Shown here one piece after another: positions 1 through 6,020 of a stretch of DNA of 8,818 nt (positions within the stretch are counted from its first letter, which is position 1; each line of letters starts with the position of its first letter). The stretch covers positions 1 to 8,818 of the forward strand of contig JAIENF010000196.1 in the NCBI GenBank assembly GCA_019751575.1, read 5' to 3'. The translations under genes and the position numbers were made by a program. This DNA is from Burkholderiales bacterium (GTDB lineage Bacteria > Pseudomonadota > Gammaproteobacteria > Burkholderiales > CAIKXV01). The notes under the pieces are model-generated. The model was not told the DNA's origin. It was given only the letters and a program-made list of their open reading frames with translations, and did no database searches.

Positions 1-140
<140 letters not shown>

Positions 141-143
<3 letters not shown>

Positions 144-221
144 ATCGGGTCAGAGACGATTTACAGGGCGCTCACCTGTACAGGCCAGGCCGGACAGATA
201 AATCGTCTCTGACCCGATTTA
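141..221. repeat. 81-bp element with perfect 23-bp terminal inverted repeats
   Basis: Bases 141-163 and 199-221 are exact reverse complements (23 of 23). The core is GGGTCAGAGACGATTTA, and each outer end begins TAA when read inward. They flank a 35-base centre that itself holds the 10-bp palindrome CCTGTACAGG (175-184). The symmetry stops exactly at both ends, and no direct repeat of flanking bases is visible. The element fills the gap between the convergent katG and SDR genes. It supplies the katG stop codon and ends 4 bases before the SDR stop. Transcribed from either side it would fold into a very stable hairpin, so it could end transcription or protect both mRNAs. It most resembles a small non-autonomous mobile palindrome of the REP or IS200/Y1-transposase-associated kind, which leaves no target duplication. 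No second copy is in this window, so mobility is inference. Confidence 0.8.
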
Positions 222-225
222 TCCG

Positions 226-984
226 TCAGCCGCGGCCGGCGAAGGGCATCTTGGTCGCCATGATGGTCACGGTGAACAGGTTGACGTGCAGTGGCTGGTT
301 GGCCATGTGCAGGACGGTGCGTGCGACATCCTCGACGTCGATCATGGGTTCTGCCCTGATCTCGCCGTTGGCCTGTTTCACGCCCTTCGACATGCGCGCG
401 GCGAGTTCGGTCATGGCATTGCCGACATCGATCTGGCAGCAGGCGATGTCGTACTTGCGCCCGTCGAGCGCGGTGGTCTTCGTCAGGCCGGTGATGCCGT
501 GCTTGCTGGCGGTGTAGGGGGCCGAGTCGGGCCGCGGTACATGGGCCGAGATCGATCCGTTGTTGATGATGCGCCCGCCCATCGGCACCTGTGCCTTCAT
601 GATCCGGAACGCCTGCTGGGTGCACAGGAAGGCGCCGGTCAGGTTGGTGTTGACCACCGCCAGCCATTTCTCGACGGGCAGGTCTTCCAGCGGCACGCCG
701 GGCGCGTTCAGCCCGGCGTTGTTGAACACCACGTCGACCCGGCCCCAGGCCTGCTTCACCGCGGCGAACAGCGCGGCGACCGACTCGGGCGAGGTGATGT
801 CGGTCGGCACCGGCAATGCGCGGTCGCCGGCACCCGACTCCGCGGCTGCGGCCTCGAGCACGTCGGCGCGGCGCCCGGCGAGTGCGACATGCCAGCCATC
901 GCGCAGCAGCGCGAGTGCGGACGCCTTGCCGATGCCGCTGCCGGCACCGGTGACGATGGCGACACGGTTCGATGCTCCAGCCAT
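226..984 (-). CDS. Short-chain dehydrogenase/reductase (SDR) family oxidoreductase
   Basis: The product is 252 residues, the usual length for a classical SDR, and would be a cytoplasmic NAD(P)(H)-dependent alcohol/ketone oxidoreductase of unknown substrate. The Rossmann cofactor motif TGAGSGIG is at residues 12-19 and NNAG at 88-91. The catalytic tetrad is complete: Asn114, Ser144, Tyr157 and Lys161 (YTASK). The Arg-Arg pair at 38-39 after beta-2 is more typical of NADP(H) preference. The stretch [13 protein letters not shown] (183-195) follows the active site where classical SDRs have a Pro-Gly motif, which suggests a distinct subfamily. The ATG at 984 has a strong GGAGGA Shine-Dalgarno 6 bases upstream. 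The gene starts 18 bases after the stop of the Bug gene, so the two are almost certainly co-transcribed. This points to a role in using a carboxylic acid or related compound bound by the Bug protein. Confidence 0.93.
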   Translation of the reverse strand: MAGASNRVAIVTGAGSGIGKASALALLRDGWHVALAGRRADVLEAAAAESGAGDRALPVPTDITSPESVAALFAAVKQAWGRVDVVFNNAGLNAPGVPLEDLPVEKWLAVVNTNLTGAFLCTQQAFRIMKAQVPMGGRIINNGSISAHVPRPDSAPYTASKHGITGLTKTTALDGRKYDIACCQIDVGNAMTELAARMSKGVKQANGEIRAEPMIDVEDVARTVLHMANQPLHVNLFTVTIMATKMPFAGRG

Positions 985-1002
985 GATGCTTCCTCCGTCG
1001 GA

Positions 1003-2016
1003 CTACTGCGGCTTGATGCCGGCGTCCTTCACCAGCTTCGCCCATTTCGCGAGCTCGGCGCGCACGAAACGCTCGGCCTCGGCCTGCGAATTGCCGACCG
1101 GGTCGTTGCCGACCTTGGCCAGCGCGGCGCGCATCTCGGCCGTGCCCAGCGCCTTGACCGTCTCGGCATGCAGCCGGGCGACGGTGTCCTTCGGCGTGGC
1201 CGCCGGCACGAACAGCCCCTGCCAGAGCTCGACCTCGAAGCCGGCGAAGCCCGCCTCGACCATGGTCGGCAGGTCGGACAGTGCAGGCACGCGCTTCGGC
1301 CCGGTGGTGGCGAGGCCGACCAGCCGGTTTTCCTTGAAGAACGGGATAGCGGCGGCGATCGACGAGAAGGTCATCTGCACGTTGCCGGCGATCAGGTCGG
1401 TCATCGCCGGACCGCTGCCCTTGTACGGCACGTGCACGATGTCCTGCGCGATGCGTGCCTTGAAGAACTCGCCCGCCATGTGCGGCGTGGTGCCGATGCC
1501 GGCCGAAGCGAACGACAGCGTGCCCGGCTTCGCCTTGGCGATCGCCGCCAGCTCGGACACGGTGCGGGCACCGACCTTCGGGTTGATCGCCAGCACCAGC
1601 GGCGATGAAGTGACGATGGTCACCGTGCGGAAATCCTTCAGCACGTCGTACGGCACCTTCGGCTGCAGGCTCTGGTTGATCACGATCGCCGGGTCCATCA
1701 CCAGCATCGTGTACCCGTCGGCCCCCGCGCGCGCCGCGACCTCGGCGCCCACCATGCCGCCGGCACCGCCGCGGTTGTCGATCACCACCGCCTGGCCGAG
1801 CTGCTCGGACAGCTTCTGCCCGAGCGTGCGGCCGACGAAGTCGACGACACCGCCGGGCGCATAGGGGACGATGATGCGCAGGCTCTTGGACGGAAACGAT
1901 TGGGCCAGCACGGAGGAGGCCGCGAACAGGCCCAGCAGGCAGGCGACCGTCGCGGCGGCGGGCACTGCGCCCGGCCGGGCAGCGGGATGGGAGGTGGCAA
2001 CGGCGGCTTCGAGCAT
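1003..2016 (-). CDS. Bug-family (TTT) periplasmic solute-binding protein
   Basis: A 337-residue TctC/Bug-type substrate-binding protein from the first ATG; the family is usually about 320-330 residues. An N-terminal Ala-rich hydrophobic segment (about residues 18-36) ends in VLA-Q, giving a likely signal peptidase cut after Ala38, so the mature protein would be periplasmic. Family marks follow: IIVPYAPGG (48-56), DNRGGAGG (80-87), HVPYKGSGPA (175-184) and FVPAATPKD (259-267). Such proteins bind carboxylates, amino acids or nicotinate-like ligands for a two-component TctAB membrane partner. No tctAB genes are visible, so this is an orphan receptor, as is common in Burkholderiales. The frame stays open to a TTG at 2073, but that would put 19 extra residues before the signal peptide; ATG 2016 is preferred although its ribosome site is weak. 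The SDR gene follows 18 bases downstream in the same operon. Confidence 0.93.
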   Translation of the reverse strand: MLEAAVATSHPAARPGAVPAAATVACLLGLFAASSVLAQSFPSKSLRIIVPYAPGGVVDFVGRTLGQKLSEQLGQAVVIDNRGGAGGMVGAEVAARAGADGYTMLVMDPAIVINQSLQPKVPYDVLKDFRTVTIVTSSPLVLAINPKVGARTVSELAAIAKAKPGTLSFASAGIGTTPHMAGEFFKARIAQDIVHVPYKGSGPAMTDLIAGNVQMTFSSIAAAIPFFKENRLVGLATTGPKRVPALSDLPTMVEAGFAGFEVELWQGLFVPAATPKDTVARLHAETVKALGTAEMRAALAKVGNDPVGNSQAEAERFVRAELAKWAKLVKDAGIKPQ

Positions 2017-2063
2017 CGGAAAGGGGTTCCAGTGAGGGGTGACGGCCGACAGGCCGCAATGCA

Positions 2064-2100
2064 CCGGGGGCAAATCCTACGCCAGAACCACGGCCCCCGG
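2064..2100 (-). terminator. GC-rich hairpin after ChaC, possible terminator
   Basis: CCGGGGGC (2064-2071) and GCCCCCGG (2093-2100) are perfect 8-bp inverted arms around a 21-base loop, beginning 7 bases past the ChaC stop. There is no T-tract after the stem in the minus-strand direction, so it is not a canonical intrinsic terminator. It may be an attenuating or 3'-end-stabilising hairpin separating ChaC from the Bug-SDR operon. Confidence 0.4.
2070..2084 (-). promoter_or_regulatory. Possible sigma-54 (RpoN) promoter for the Bug-SDR operon
   Basis: On the minus strand the bases read TGGCGTAGGATTTGC. This keeps the -24 TGGC and -12 TTGC blocks at the correct sigma-54 spacing (GG, 10 bases, GC). 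A start about 12 bases downstream (near 2058) would give a leader of roughly 40 bases to the ATG at 2016. Middle positions differ from consensus, and the match overlaps the hairpin loop and inner arm base pairs. No enhancer-binding activator gene is in the window. One such match by chance in a window of this size would not be surprising. Confidence 0.27.
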
Positions 2101-2107
2101 AACGCCC

Positions 2108-2806
2108 TCAGGCACCTTGCTCGGGGCACCCGGTGCCGAGCGCATGCCGTGCATGCATCGACGCCACCCGATCGGCCAGCGCGAACAGCGGCGCATCCTG
2201 CACGCCGTTGGCGCGCAGGCAGTCGACCGTCTGGAACAGGTATTCGGCCGCCGAGCCGAGTCGACCGCGCGCATGCGCCAGTACCTCGACCACCTCGTCG
2301 GCGGGGAGCTTGCCGGCGTACTGCCAGCCCTTGCGGTTGATCACGAAGGCCAGCGCACGCACCGGCTGGCCGTCGGCCAGGGCGTTCACCCAGCGCGCGT
2401 CGTACGAGCCCATGGTCATCTCGCGCCGCCAGATCAGCGTGAGTTCGGTACGCACCTGGTGGGCGGGAATGCGGAACGCGAAGCCATGGCAGCGTCCGCC
2501 ATGCTCCAGCGCAAGCATCAGCCCGGGCCGGTCGGGCGAGCCGCGTCCCATCCTGGACCACAGGCAGAAGCGGCGATGCAGTCCGTGCACCATCGCCGGG
2601 CGACGCTCGTCGAAATGGAACAGCGGATTCCAGATCAGCGAACCATAGGCGAACAGCCAGAGATCACGGCCCTCGCCGTTGGCCGCCAGCGCATGCTCGA
2701 GCGACGCGTCGAACGCATGCTGCGGCACGATCGGCAGTTCCGGATGGAACTGCTCGTACTGCCTGCGCAGCAGGTCGGCTTCGAGGTCGGCGCGTGAGAG
2801 AGCCAT
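2108..2806 (-). CDS. chaC: ChaC-like glutathione-specific gamma-glutamylcyclotransferase
   Basis: The product is 232 residues, close to the size of bacterial ChaC. The family cleaves cytosolic glutathione to 5-oxoproline and Cys-Gly. The substrate-binding loop appears as LWLFAYGSLIWNP (49-61, with YGSL at 54-57), followed by the HRRFCLWS block (77-84). The segment ELTLIWRREM (111-120) holds the likely catalytic acid Glu119, and GGRCHGFAFRI (93-103) fits the barrel core. A helical N-terminal extension (about 1-45) precedes the domain, as in other ChaC proteins. The chosen ATG (2806) has AGGA 8 bases upstream; an in-frame ATG at 2815 would add three residues. The frame stays open far upstream, but that stretch is antisense to the neighbouring GST and shows no ChaC homology. 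The gene is divergent from that GST, so glutathione breakdown and use may share control. Substrate specificity is family inference. Confidence 0.9.
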   Translation of the reverse strand: MALSRADLEADLLRRQYEQFHPELPIVPQHAFDASLEHALAANGEGRDLWLFAYGSLIWNPLFHFDERRPAMVHGLHRRFCLWSRMGRGSPDRPGLMLALEHGGRCHGFAFRIPAHQVRTELTLIWRREMTMGSYDARWVNALADGQPVRALAFVINRKGWQYAGKLPADEVVEVLAHARGRLGSAAEYLFQTVDCLRANGVQDAPLFALADRVASMHARHALGTGCPEQGA

Positions 2807-2932
2807 GTCGAGCATCCTAACGCGGGCGCGGGGGCCGCAGTTGACCCGCAGTTGACCAACAGCCGCCACGACCGGTGCGCGTCGGGGTTCGCGGCGGGGT
2901 ACGATGCGCGACCCGACATGGAGGAGACACTG
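2807..2932. promoter_or_regulatory. Shared divergent control region of ChaC and GST
   Basis: This 126-base gap must hold the promoters of two divergent genes. On the GST side a -10-like TACGAT (2900-2905) lies about 28 bases before the start codon, but without a recognisable -35 at the right distance. GGAGGAGA (2918-2925 region) is a strong ribosome site for the ATG at 2933. On the ChaC side AGGA precedes ATG 2806, and no clear sigma-70 promoter can be read. The tandem 11-bp repeats at 2836-2857 lie in the middle. Confidence 0.45.
2836..2857 (+). repeat. Two perfect tandem 11-bp repeats, CGCAGTTGACC
   Basis: Copies lie at 2836-2846 and 2847-2857 with no spacer and no mismatch. The 11-bp period is about one helical turn, so a regulator bound to both copies would sit on one face of the DNA. 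Each copy contains TTGAC, which could alternatively act as a -35 element. The position between ChaC and GST fits an operator; no regulator gene is adjacent. Confidence 0.6.
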
Positions 2933-3574
2933 ATGGACCTGACCCTGTGCTACGCCCCGATGGCCTGTTCGCTGGTGGCGTACGTGAACCTGACCGAAGC
3001 CGGCGTGCCGTTCGCGGTGCGTACCGTGAACACCGGTGCGAAGGAACAGAAGAGCGCCGAGTACCTGGCGTTCAACCCCAAGGGCAAGGTCCCGGTGCTT
3101 TTCGTCGACGGCTATCCGCTCACCGAGAATGTCGCCATCCAGCAGTTCATCGCGCGCAGCTTCCCCGCGGCGAAGCTGCTGCCGGCCGGCTTCGACGAGT
3201 TCAAGGCGATCTCGCTGATGTCGTGGTTCACCTCGACGATCCATCCGCACCTGACCCCCAATGCCCGCCCGGAGAACTACTGCGACATGCCGGAAGCGTT
3301 CGACGGCGTGAAGCGGGTCGCGCAGAAGCTGCTGTTCGAAGACCTGAAGATCGCCGAGGAACTGCTCGACGGGCGTGAATGGTTCTTCGACCATTTCACC
3401 GCCGTGGATTCCTATTTCTTCTGGTGCTTCCGCCGCGCCGCGCAGTTCAAGCTCGACCTGTCCGCCTTCCCGAACTGCCTGGCGCACATGGCGCGCATGC
3501 GCGAGCGCCCCAGCGTGCAGAAGGTCGAGGCATACGAGAAGGACGTGATGGCGCAGTTCGCGAAAGCCGCCTGA
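2933..3574 (+). CDS. Glutathione S-transferase family protein (Beta-like)
   Basis: A 213-residue cytosolic GST, expected to conjugate or reduce electrophiles or peroxides with glutathione. The thioredoxin-like N-terminal domain runs to about residue 80. It has YAPMACSLVA (7-16, with Cys12 at the position of the Beta-class catalytic cysteine), NPKGKVPVL (48-56, with cis-Pro54) and LTEN (63-66). Most GSTs have Glu-Ser or Asp-Ser at the last motif to hold the gamma-glutamyl group; here the Ser is Asn66. The helical C-terminal domain includes FTAVDSYFFWCFRRA, with the TxxD N-capping box (147-150). ATG 2933 is chosen because GGAGGAG sits just upstream; an in-frame ATG at 2918 would overlap that site. 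It is divergent from ChaC and convergent with the FrhB-like gene, with 9 bases between the two stop codons. The physiological substrate is unknown. Confidence 0.92.
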   Translation: MDLTLCYAPMACSLVAYVNLTEAGVPFAVRTVNTGAKEQKSAEYLAFNPKGKVPVLFVDGYPLTENVAIQQFIARSFPAAKLLPAGFDEFKAISLMSWFTSTIHPHLTPNARPENYCDMPEAFDGVKRVAQKLLFEDLKIAEELLDGREWFFDHFTAVDSYFFWCFRRAAQFKLDLSAFPNCLAHMARMRERPSVQKVEAYEKDVMAQFAKAA

Positions 3575-3587
3575 CCGGTCGGGTCAG
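3571..3587. terminator. Small hairpin carrying both convergent stop codons
   Basis: CTGACC (3571-3576) and GGTCAG (3582-3587) are perfect inverted arms around GGTCG. The GST stop TGA (3572-3574) and the FrhB-like gene's stop TGA (3584-3586 on the minus strand) sit in opposite arms. With six pairs and no T-tract, this is at best a weak bidirectional 3'-end structure. Confidence 0.35.
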
Positions 3588-4786
3588 GGCCGCGGGCGCT
3601 CGTCGTCCCGCGGCTTCAGGCCGTAAGGCTCGACCAGCTTCCACAGGTGCGCCGGCACCATGTGGCGCAGCCGGCGCGGCTGCTCCCGGCGCAGGTGCAC
3701 CACCGACTCGAGCGCCTTCATCTCGACCCGGGTGCGCGCGAACTCCAGCCCGCGCGGGCCGATGCGTGGCATCAGGAAGTTGACCAGCGGACGCAGCCAG
3801 TTCGGCATCCGGCGCAGCGGCAGGCCGCCGGCGGCACGCTCCACGTTGGCCAGGAAGCCCTTCACCGGCCCCTGCCGCTTGCCGGCCGAACCGGGCGCAG
3901 CCGTCTGTATGGTGTCGCCGAGCAACCCGAGCAGCTCCTCGCCACGCTCGTTGCGCACCAGCAGCCACTGCTCGCCCTGCCCGCCCATGTAGCCGACGGT
4001 GATGTCGGCCAGCACGTTGGTGTAGTCGACGCAGGTGCGGCAGGTCAGCGGGAAGAAGTCCGGTGGCAGCTTCGAGATCGGCAGGTCGAGGAACGGGATC
4101 AGCTTCGTGCGGCCATCGGTGAAGCGCAGTTCGACCCGGTAGTCGGCGCGGAACTCGAGGTAGGTGATCGTCGACGGATCATCCGCGAGCAGGTCGAGGA
4201 AGGCATGGAAGTTCGCCGTCGTCGTGTTGTCGGAGCAGGGCGTGCCGACCACGTACAGCCGCTCGAAGCCCAGCTCCTTCTCGAGCGCGCGCAGCGCATA
4301 CACCTGGCAGGGGATGCCGATCACCGCCAGCCGACGGTGGCCGGCCGCGATGGCAGGTTCCAGCAGCGACAGCAGCGGCGCGTAACCCATGCGCATGCCG
4401 CGGCAGGCCGCCATGTCCTGTGCCGAGGTGACCAGCACCGGCACCGGCCGCCAGCGATCGTCGGGATCCGGAGCCATGGTCAGCACCGCATCGACCAGGC
4501 CGCGCGCCAGCAACTGCTCGGCGATGCCGGTGGTGATGCCGGTCCACTGCGCGCCGGGGGCCGGCGCCTTCATCGACGCACGCAACATGCGCCGGAACGG
4601 GCCGAAGTGCAGCTCGTCGACCCTGGCCGGATCGCGGCTGCGGCCATGCACCTGCGCCTCGAGGGCCGGGTAGTCGGGCCGGATGAACTGGCAGGCACGC
4701 CCGCAGCGTTTCGGGTCGGACGAGCGCGAGATGCCGCAGTCGGTGCAGAGGTCGCGTGCGGGGGCGGGTGCGGTCGGGGCGTTCAA
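3584..4786 (-). CDS. FrhB/BciB/HCAR-type flavin and iron-sulfur oxidoreductase
   Basis: A 400-residue member of the coenzyme F420 hydrogenase/dehydrogenase beta-subunit family. This family also includes the divinyl-chlorophyllide reductase BciB and 7-hydroxymethyl-chlorophyll a reductase. Its members carry FAD and [4Fe-4S] clusters. Visible marks are an N-terminal Cys set (C14, C17, C28, C32), C128, the hallmark IGIPCQVYALRALEK (156-170, with C160), GTPCSDNTTT (181-190, with C184) and FFPLTCRTCVDYTN (244-257, with C249 and C252). The only possible start that keeps the N-terminal cysteines is TTG 4786. An in-frame TAG lies five codons upstream and the next in-frame ATG is about residue 67. No bacteriochlorophyll gene is nearby, so a pigment role cannot be assumed; the protein may reduce another substrate. 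It diverges from the OYE gene. The fold is firm, the substrate unknown. Confidence 0.87.
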   Translation of the reverse strand: MNAPTAPAPARDLCTDCGISRSSDPKRCGRACQFIRPDYPALEAQVHGRSRDPARVDELHFGPFRRMLRASMKAPAPGAQWTGITTGIAEQLLARGLVDAVLTMAPDPDDRWRPVPVLVTSAQDMAACRGMRMGYAPLLSLLEPAIAAGHRRLAVIGIPCQVYALRALEKELGFERLYVVGTPCSDNTTTANFHAFLDLLADDPSTITYLEFRADYRVELRFTDGRTKLIPFLDLPISKLPPDFFPLTCRTCVDYTNVLADITVGYMGGQGEQWLLVRNERGEELLGLLGDTIQTAAPGSAGKRQGPVKGFLANVERAAGGLPLRRMPNWLRPLVNFLMPRIGPRGLEFARTRVEMKALESVVHLRREQPRRLRHMVPAHLWKLVEPYGLKPRDDERPRP

Positions 4787-4801
4787 GGTGGACGCATTCT
4801 A
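4783..4801 (-). promoter_or_regulatory. Start region of FrhB-like gene: -10-like box and TTGA overlap
   Basis: On the minus strand TAGAAT (4801-4796) matches a sigma-70 -10 box at 5 of 6 positions and would place the transcript start near 4789, almost at the TTG codon. Overlapping it, a four-codon mini-ORF (ATG CGT CCA CCT TGA, 4797-4783) ends with its TGA overlapping the TTG start as TTGA, like the ATGA overlaps of coupled genes. The two readings exclude each other, since a start at 4789 would remove the mini-ORF's ATG. No good Shine-Dalgarno or -35 is seen. Confidence 0.3.
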
Positions 4802-4839
4802 CCGATCGCACGGCAGCGTGCGGCTGGCGGGATCCGGAA

Positions 4840-4856
4840 GTTCAATCAAATTGAAC
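4840..4856. promoter_or_regulatory. 17-bp perfect palindrome, probable operator of the OYE gene
   Basis: GTTCAA and TTGAAC flank a 5-base centre (TCAAA), 80 bases before the OYE start codon. The palindrome stands out as AT-rich in a GC-rich background. It contains TCAATCAAATTGA, which fits the T-N11-A pattern of LysR-type sites, but the size also suits TetR or MarR dimers. Its right arm TTGAAC could be a -35 hexamer, with only a weak -10 candidate about 17-18 bases on. It lies in the gap shared with the FrhB-like gene, so both could be controlled. No regulator gene is adjacent. Confidence 0.55.
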
Positions 4857-4923
4857 GAATCGCTCCATTCTCTCCGATTTCATTGCATCGCCCTGCATCG
4901 CATCATCCGCGCATCCGATCAAT

Positions 4924-4934
4924 CAGGAGTCCTG
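4924..4934 (+). promoter_or_regulatory. Ribosome-binding site of the OYE gene inside a short palindrome
   Basis: AGGAG (4925-4929) is a strong Shine-Dalgarno 6 bases before ATG 4936 and fixes this start. It is embedded in the palindrome CAGGAGTCCTG, whose folding is too tight to form a real hairpin, so the symmetry is probably incidental. Confidence 0.65.
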
Positions 4935-4935
4935 A

Positions 4936-6000
4936 ATGAACACCCTCTTCACCCCGCTGTCCGCCGGCCGTCTCGCGCTGTCCAACCGTATCGTGATGGC
5001 GCCGATGACCCGCGCCCGCGCCGACGATGACGGCCGGCCGCTGCCGATCACCGCCACCTACTATGCCCAGCGCGCCAGCGCCGGCCTGATCATCAGCGAG
5101 GGCGTGTTCCCGGAACCGATGGGCAAGGGCTATGTGCGCACGCCCGGGCTGGCCGACGCAGCCCAGGTCGCGGCCTGGAAGCCGGTGACCGCGGCCGTGC
5201 ATGCCGCCGGGGGACGCATCGTCGCGCAGCTGATGCATGTCGGCCGCATCAGCCATCCGTCCCTGCTGCCGGGCGGCGCGACGCCGGTCGCACCGTCCGC
5301 AGTGCAGGCGGCCGGCGCCGTCTACACCGATGCCGGCATGCTGCCGCATCCGGTGCCCGAGGCACTGAGCGCGGAAGGCATCGCGGCCGTGATCGCCGGC
5401 TATGCCGCAGCGGCGCGGCGCGCGGTGGAGGCAGGGTTCGATGGCGTCGAGCTCCATGCAGCCTCGGGCTACCTGCCGATGCAGTTCCTGTCCACCGGGT
5501 CGAACCAGCGCACCGACGGCTACGGCGGCAGCGCCGCCAACCGGGCGCGCTTCACCGTCGAGGCGCTGCAGGCCATCGCCGGCGCCATCGGCGCAGACCG
5601 TGTCGGCATCAAGCTCTCGCCCGAGATGGCGTTCAACGACATCACCGATGCGGACCCGATGCAGACCTGCACGACGCTGGTCGAAAGCATCGCGCCGCTC
5701 GGACTCGCATACCTGCATGTCGCACCTGCAGCGCGGGCGGCCGAATACCACCGTGAACTGCGCACGCGTTTTGGCGGCACCTACATCGCCGGCGCAGGCT
5801 TCGACGGCACGTCGGCTGCGGCGATCGTGGCGGCCGGCGGCGCCGATGCCGTGGCCTTCGGGCAGCTGTTCATCGCCAACCCGGATCTTCCGCAGCGCCT
5901 GCGCACCGGCCTGCCGCTCGCCAGCGCGGATCCCGCCACGTTCTATGCCGGCGGGGAGAAGGGCTACATCGACTATCCGGCGACGGCGACGGTCGCCTGA
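4936..6000 (+). CDS. Old Yellow Enzyme family NADH:flavin oxidoreductase (alkene reductase)
   Basis: A 354-residue FMN TIM-barrel protein of normal OYE length. The family uses NAD(P)H to reduce activated C=C bonds, nitro compounds or nitrate esters in the cytoplasm. Marks in order: IVMAPMTRAR (19-28, with Thr25 tuning FMN), AQLMHVGR (97-104, with Gln98), VELHAASGYLPMQFLSTGSN (171-190), QRTDGYGGS (191-199), VGIKLSP (213-219) and AVAFGQLFIANPDLPQRL (286-303), whose Gly/Arg region holds the FMN phosphate. His174 and the likely proton donor Tyr179 align with OYE1 His191 and Tyr196. Two positions differ from the textbook set: Ser177 where HxxN or HxxH is usual, and Lys216 where the FMN-contacting Arg is usual. 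It has its own leader with a palindrome and strong ribosome site, diverges from the FrhB-like gene and converges with the second GST 20 bases away. The natural substrate is unknown. Confidence 0.94.
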   Translation: MNTLFTPLSAGRLALSNRIVMAPMTRARADDDGRPLPITATYYAQRASAGLIISEGVFPEPMGKGYVRTPGLADAAQVAAWKPVTAAVHAAGGRIVAQLMHVGRISHPSLLPGGATPVAPSAVQAAGAVYTDAGMLPHPVPEALSAEGIAAVIAGYAAAARRAVEAGFDGVELHAASGYLPMQFLSTGSNQRTDGYGGSAANRARFTVEALQAIAGAIGADRVGIKLSPEMAFNDITDADPMQTCTTLVESIAPLGLAYLHVAPAARAAEYHRELRTRFGGTYIAGAGFDGTSAAAIVAAGGADAVAFGQLFIANPDLPQRLRTGLPLASADPATFYAGGEKGYIDYPATATVA

Positions 6001-6020
6001 CCGCCGCGGGCGCGCAGGCG

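Noticed and set aside
286..1608. Long plus-strand open frames opposite SDR and Bug
   Set aside because: Antisense shadows with biased composition; the minus-strand genes carry complete catalytic motifs, signal peptide and ribosome sites.
161..2059. Long open frame on the minus strand (632 codons) across SDR and Bug
   Set aside because: The translation is Arg/Ala/Gly-rich low-complexity sequence with no family motif. It is an out-of-frame shadow of the SDR and Bug genes in GC-rich DNA.
2017..2073. TTG start for the Bug protein at 2073
   Set aside because: It would add 19 residues before a normal signal peptide and has no ribosome site.
2807..3487. N-terminal extension of ChaC to a 459-residue protein
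   Set aside because: The extra part is antisense to the well-supported GST, shows no ChaC-like sequence, and a start with AGGA lies at 2806.
3647..4939. 430-codon plus-strand frame opposite the FrhB-like gene
   Set aside because: Gln/Arg/His-rich antisense shadow; the minus-strand protein has conserved Cys motifs.
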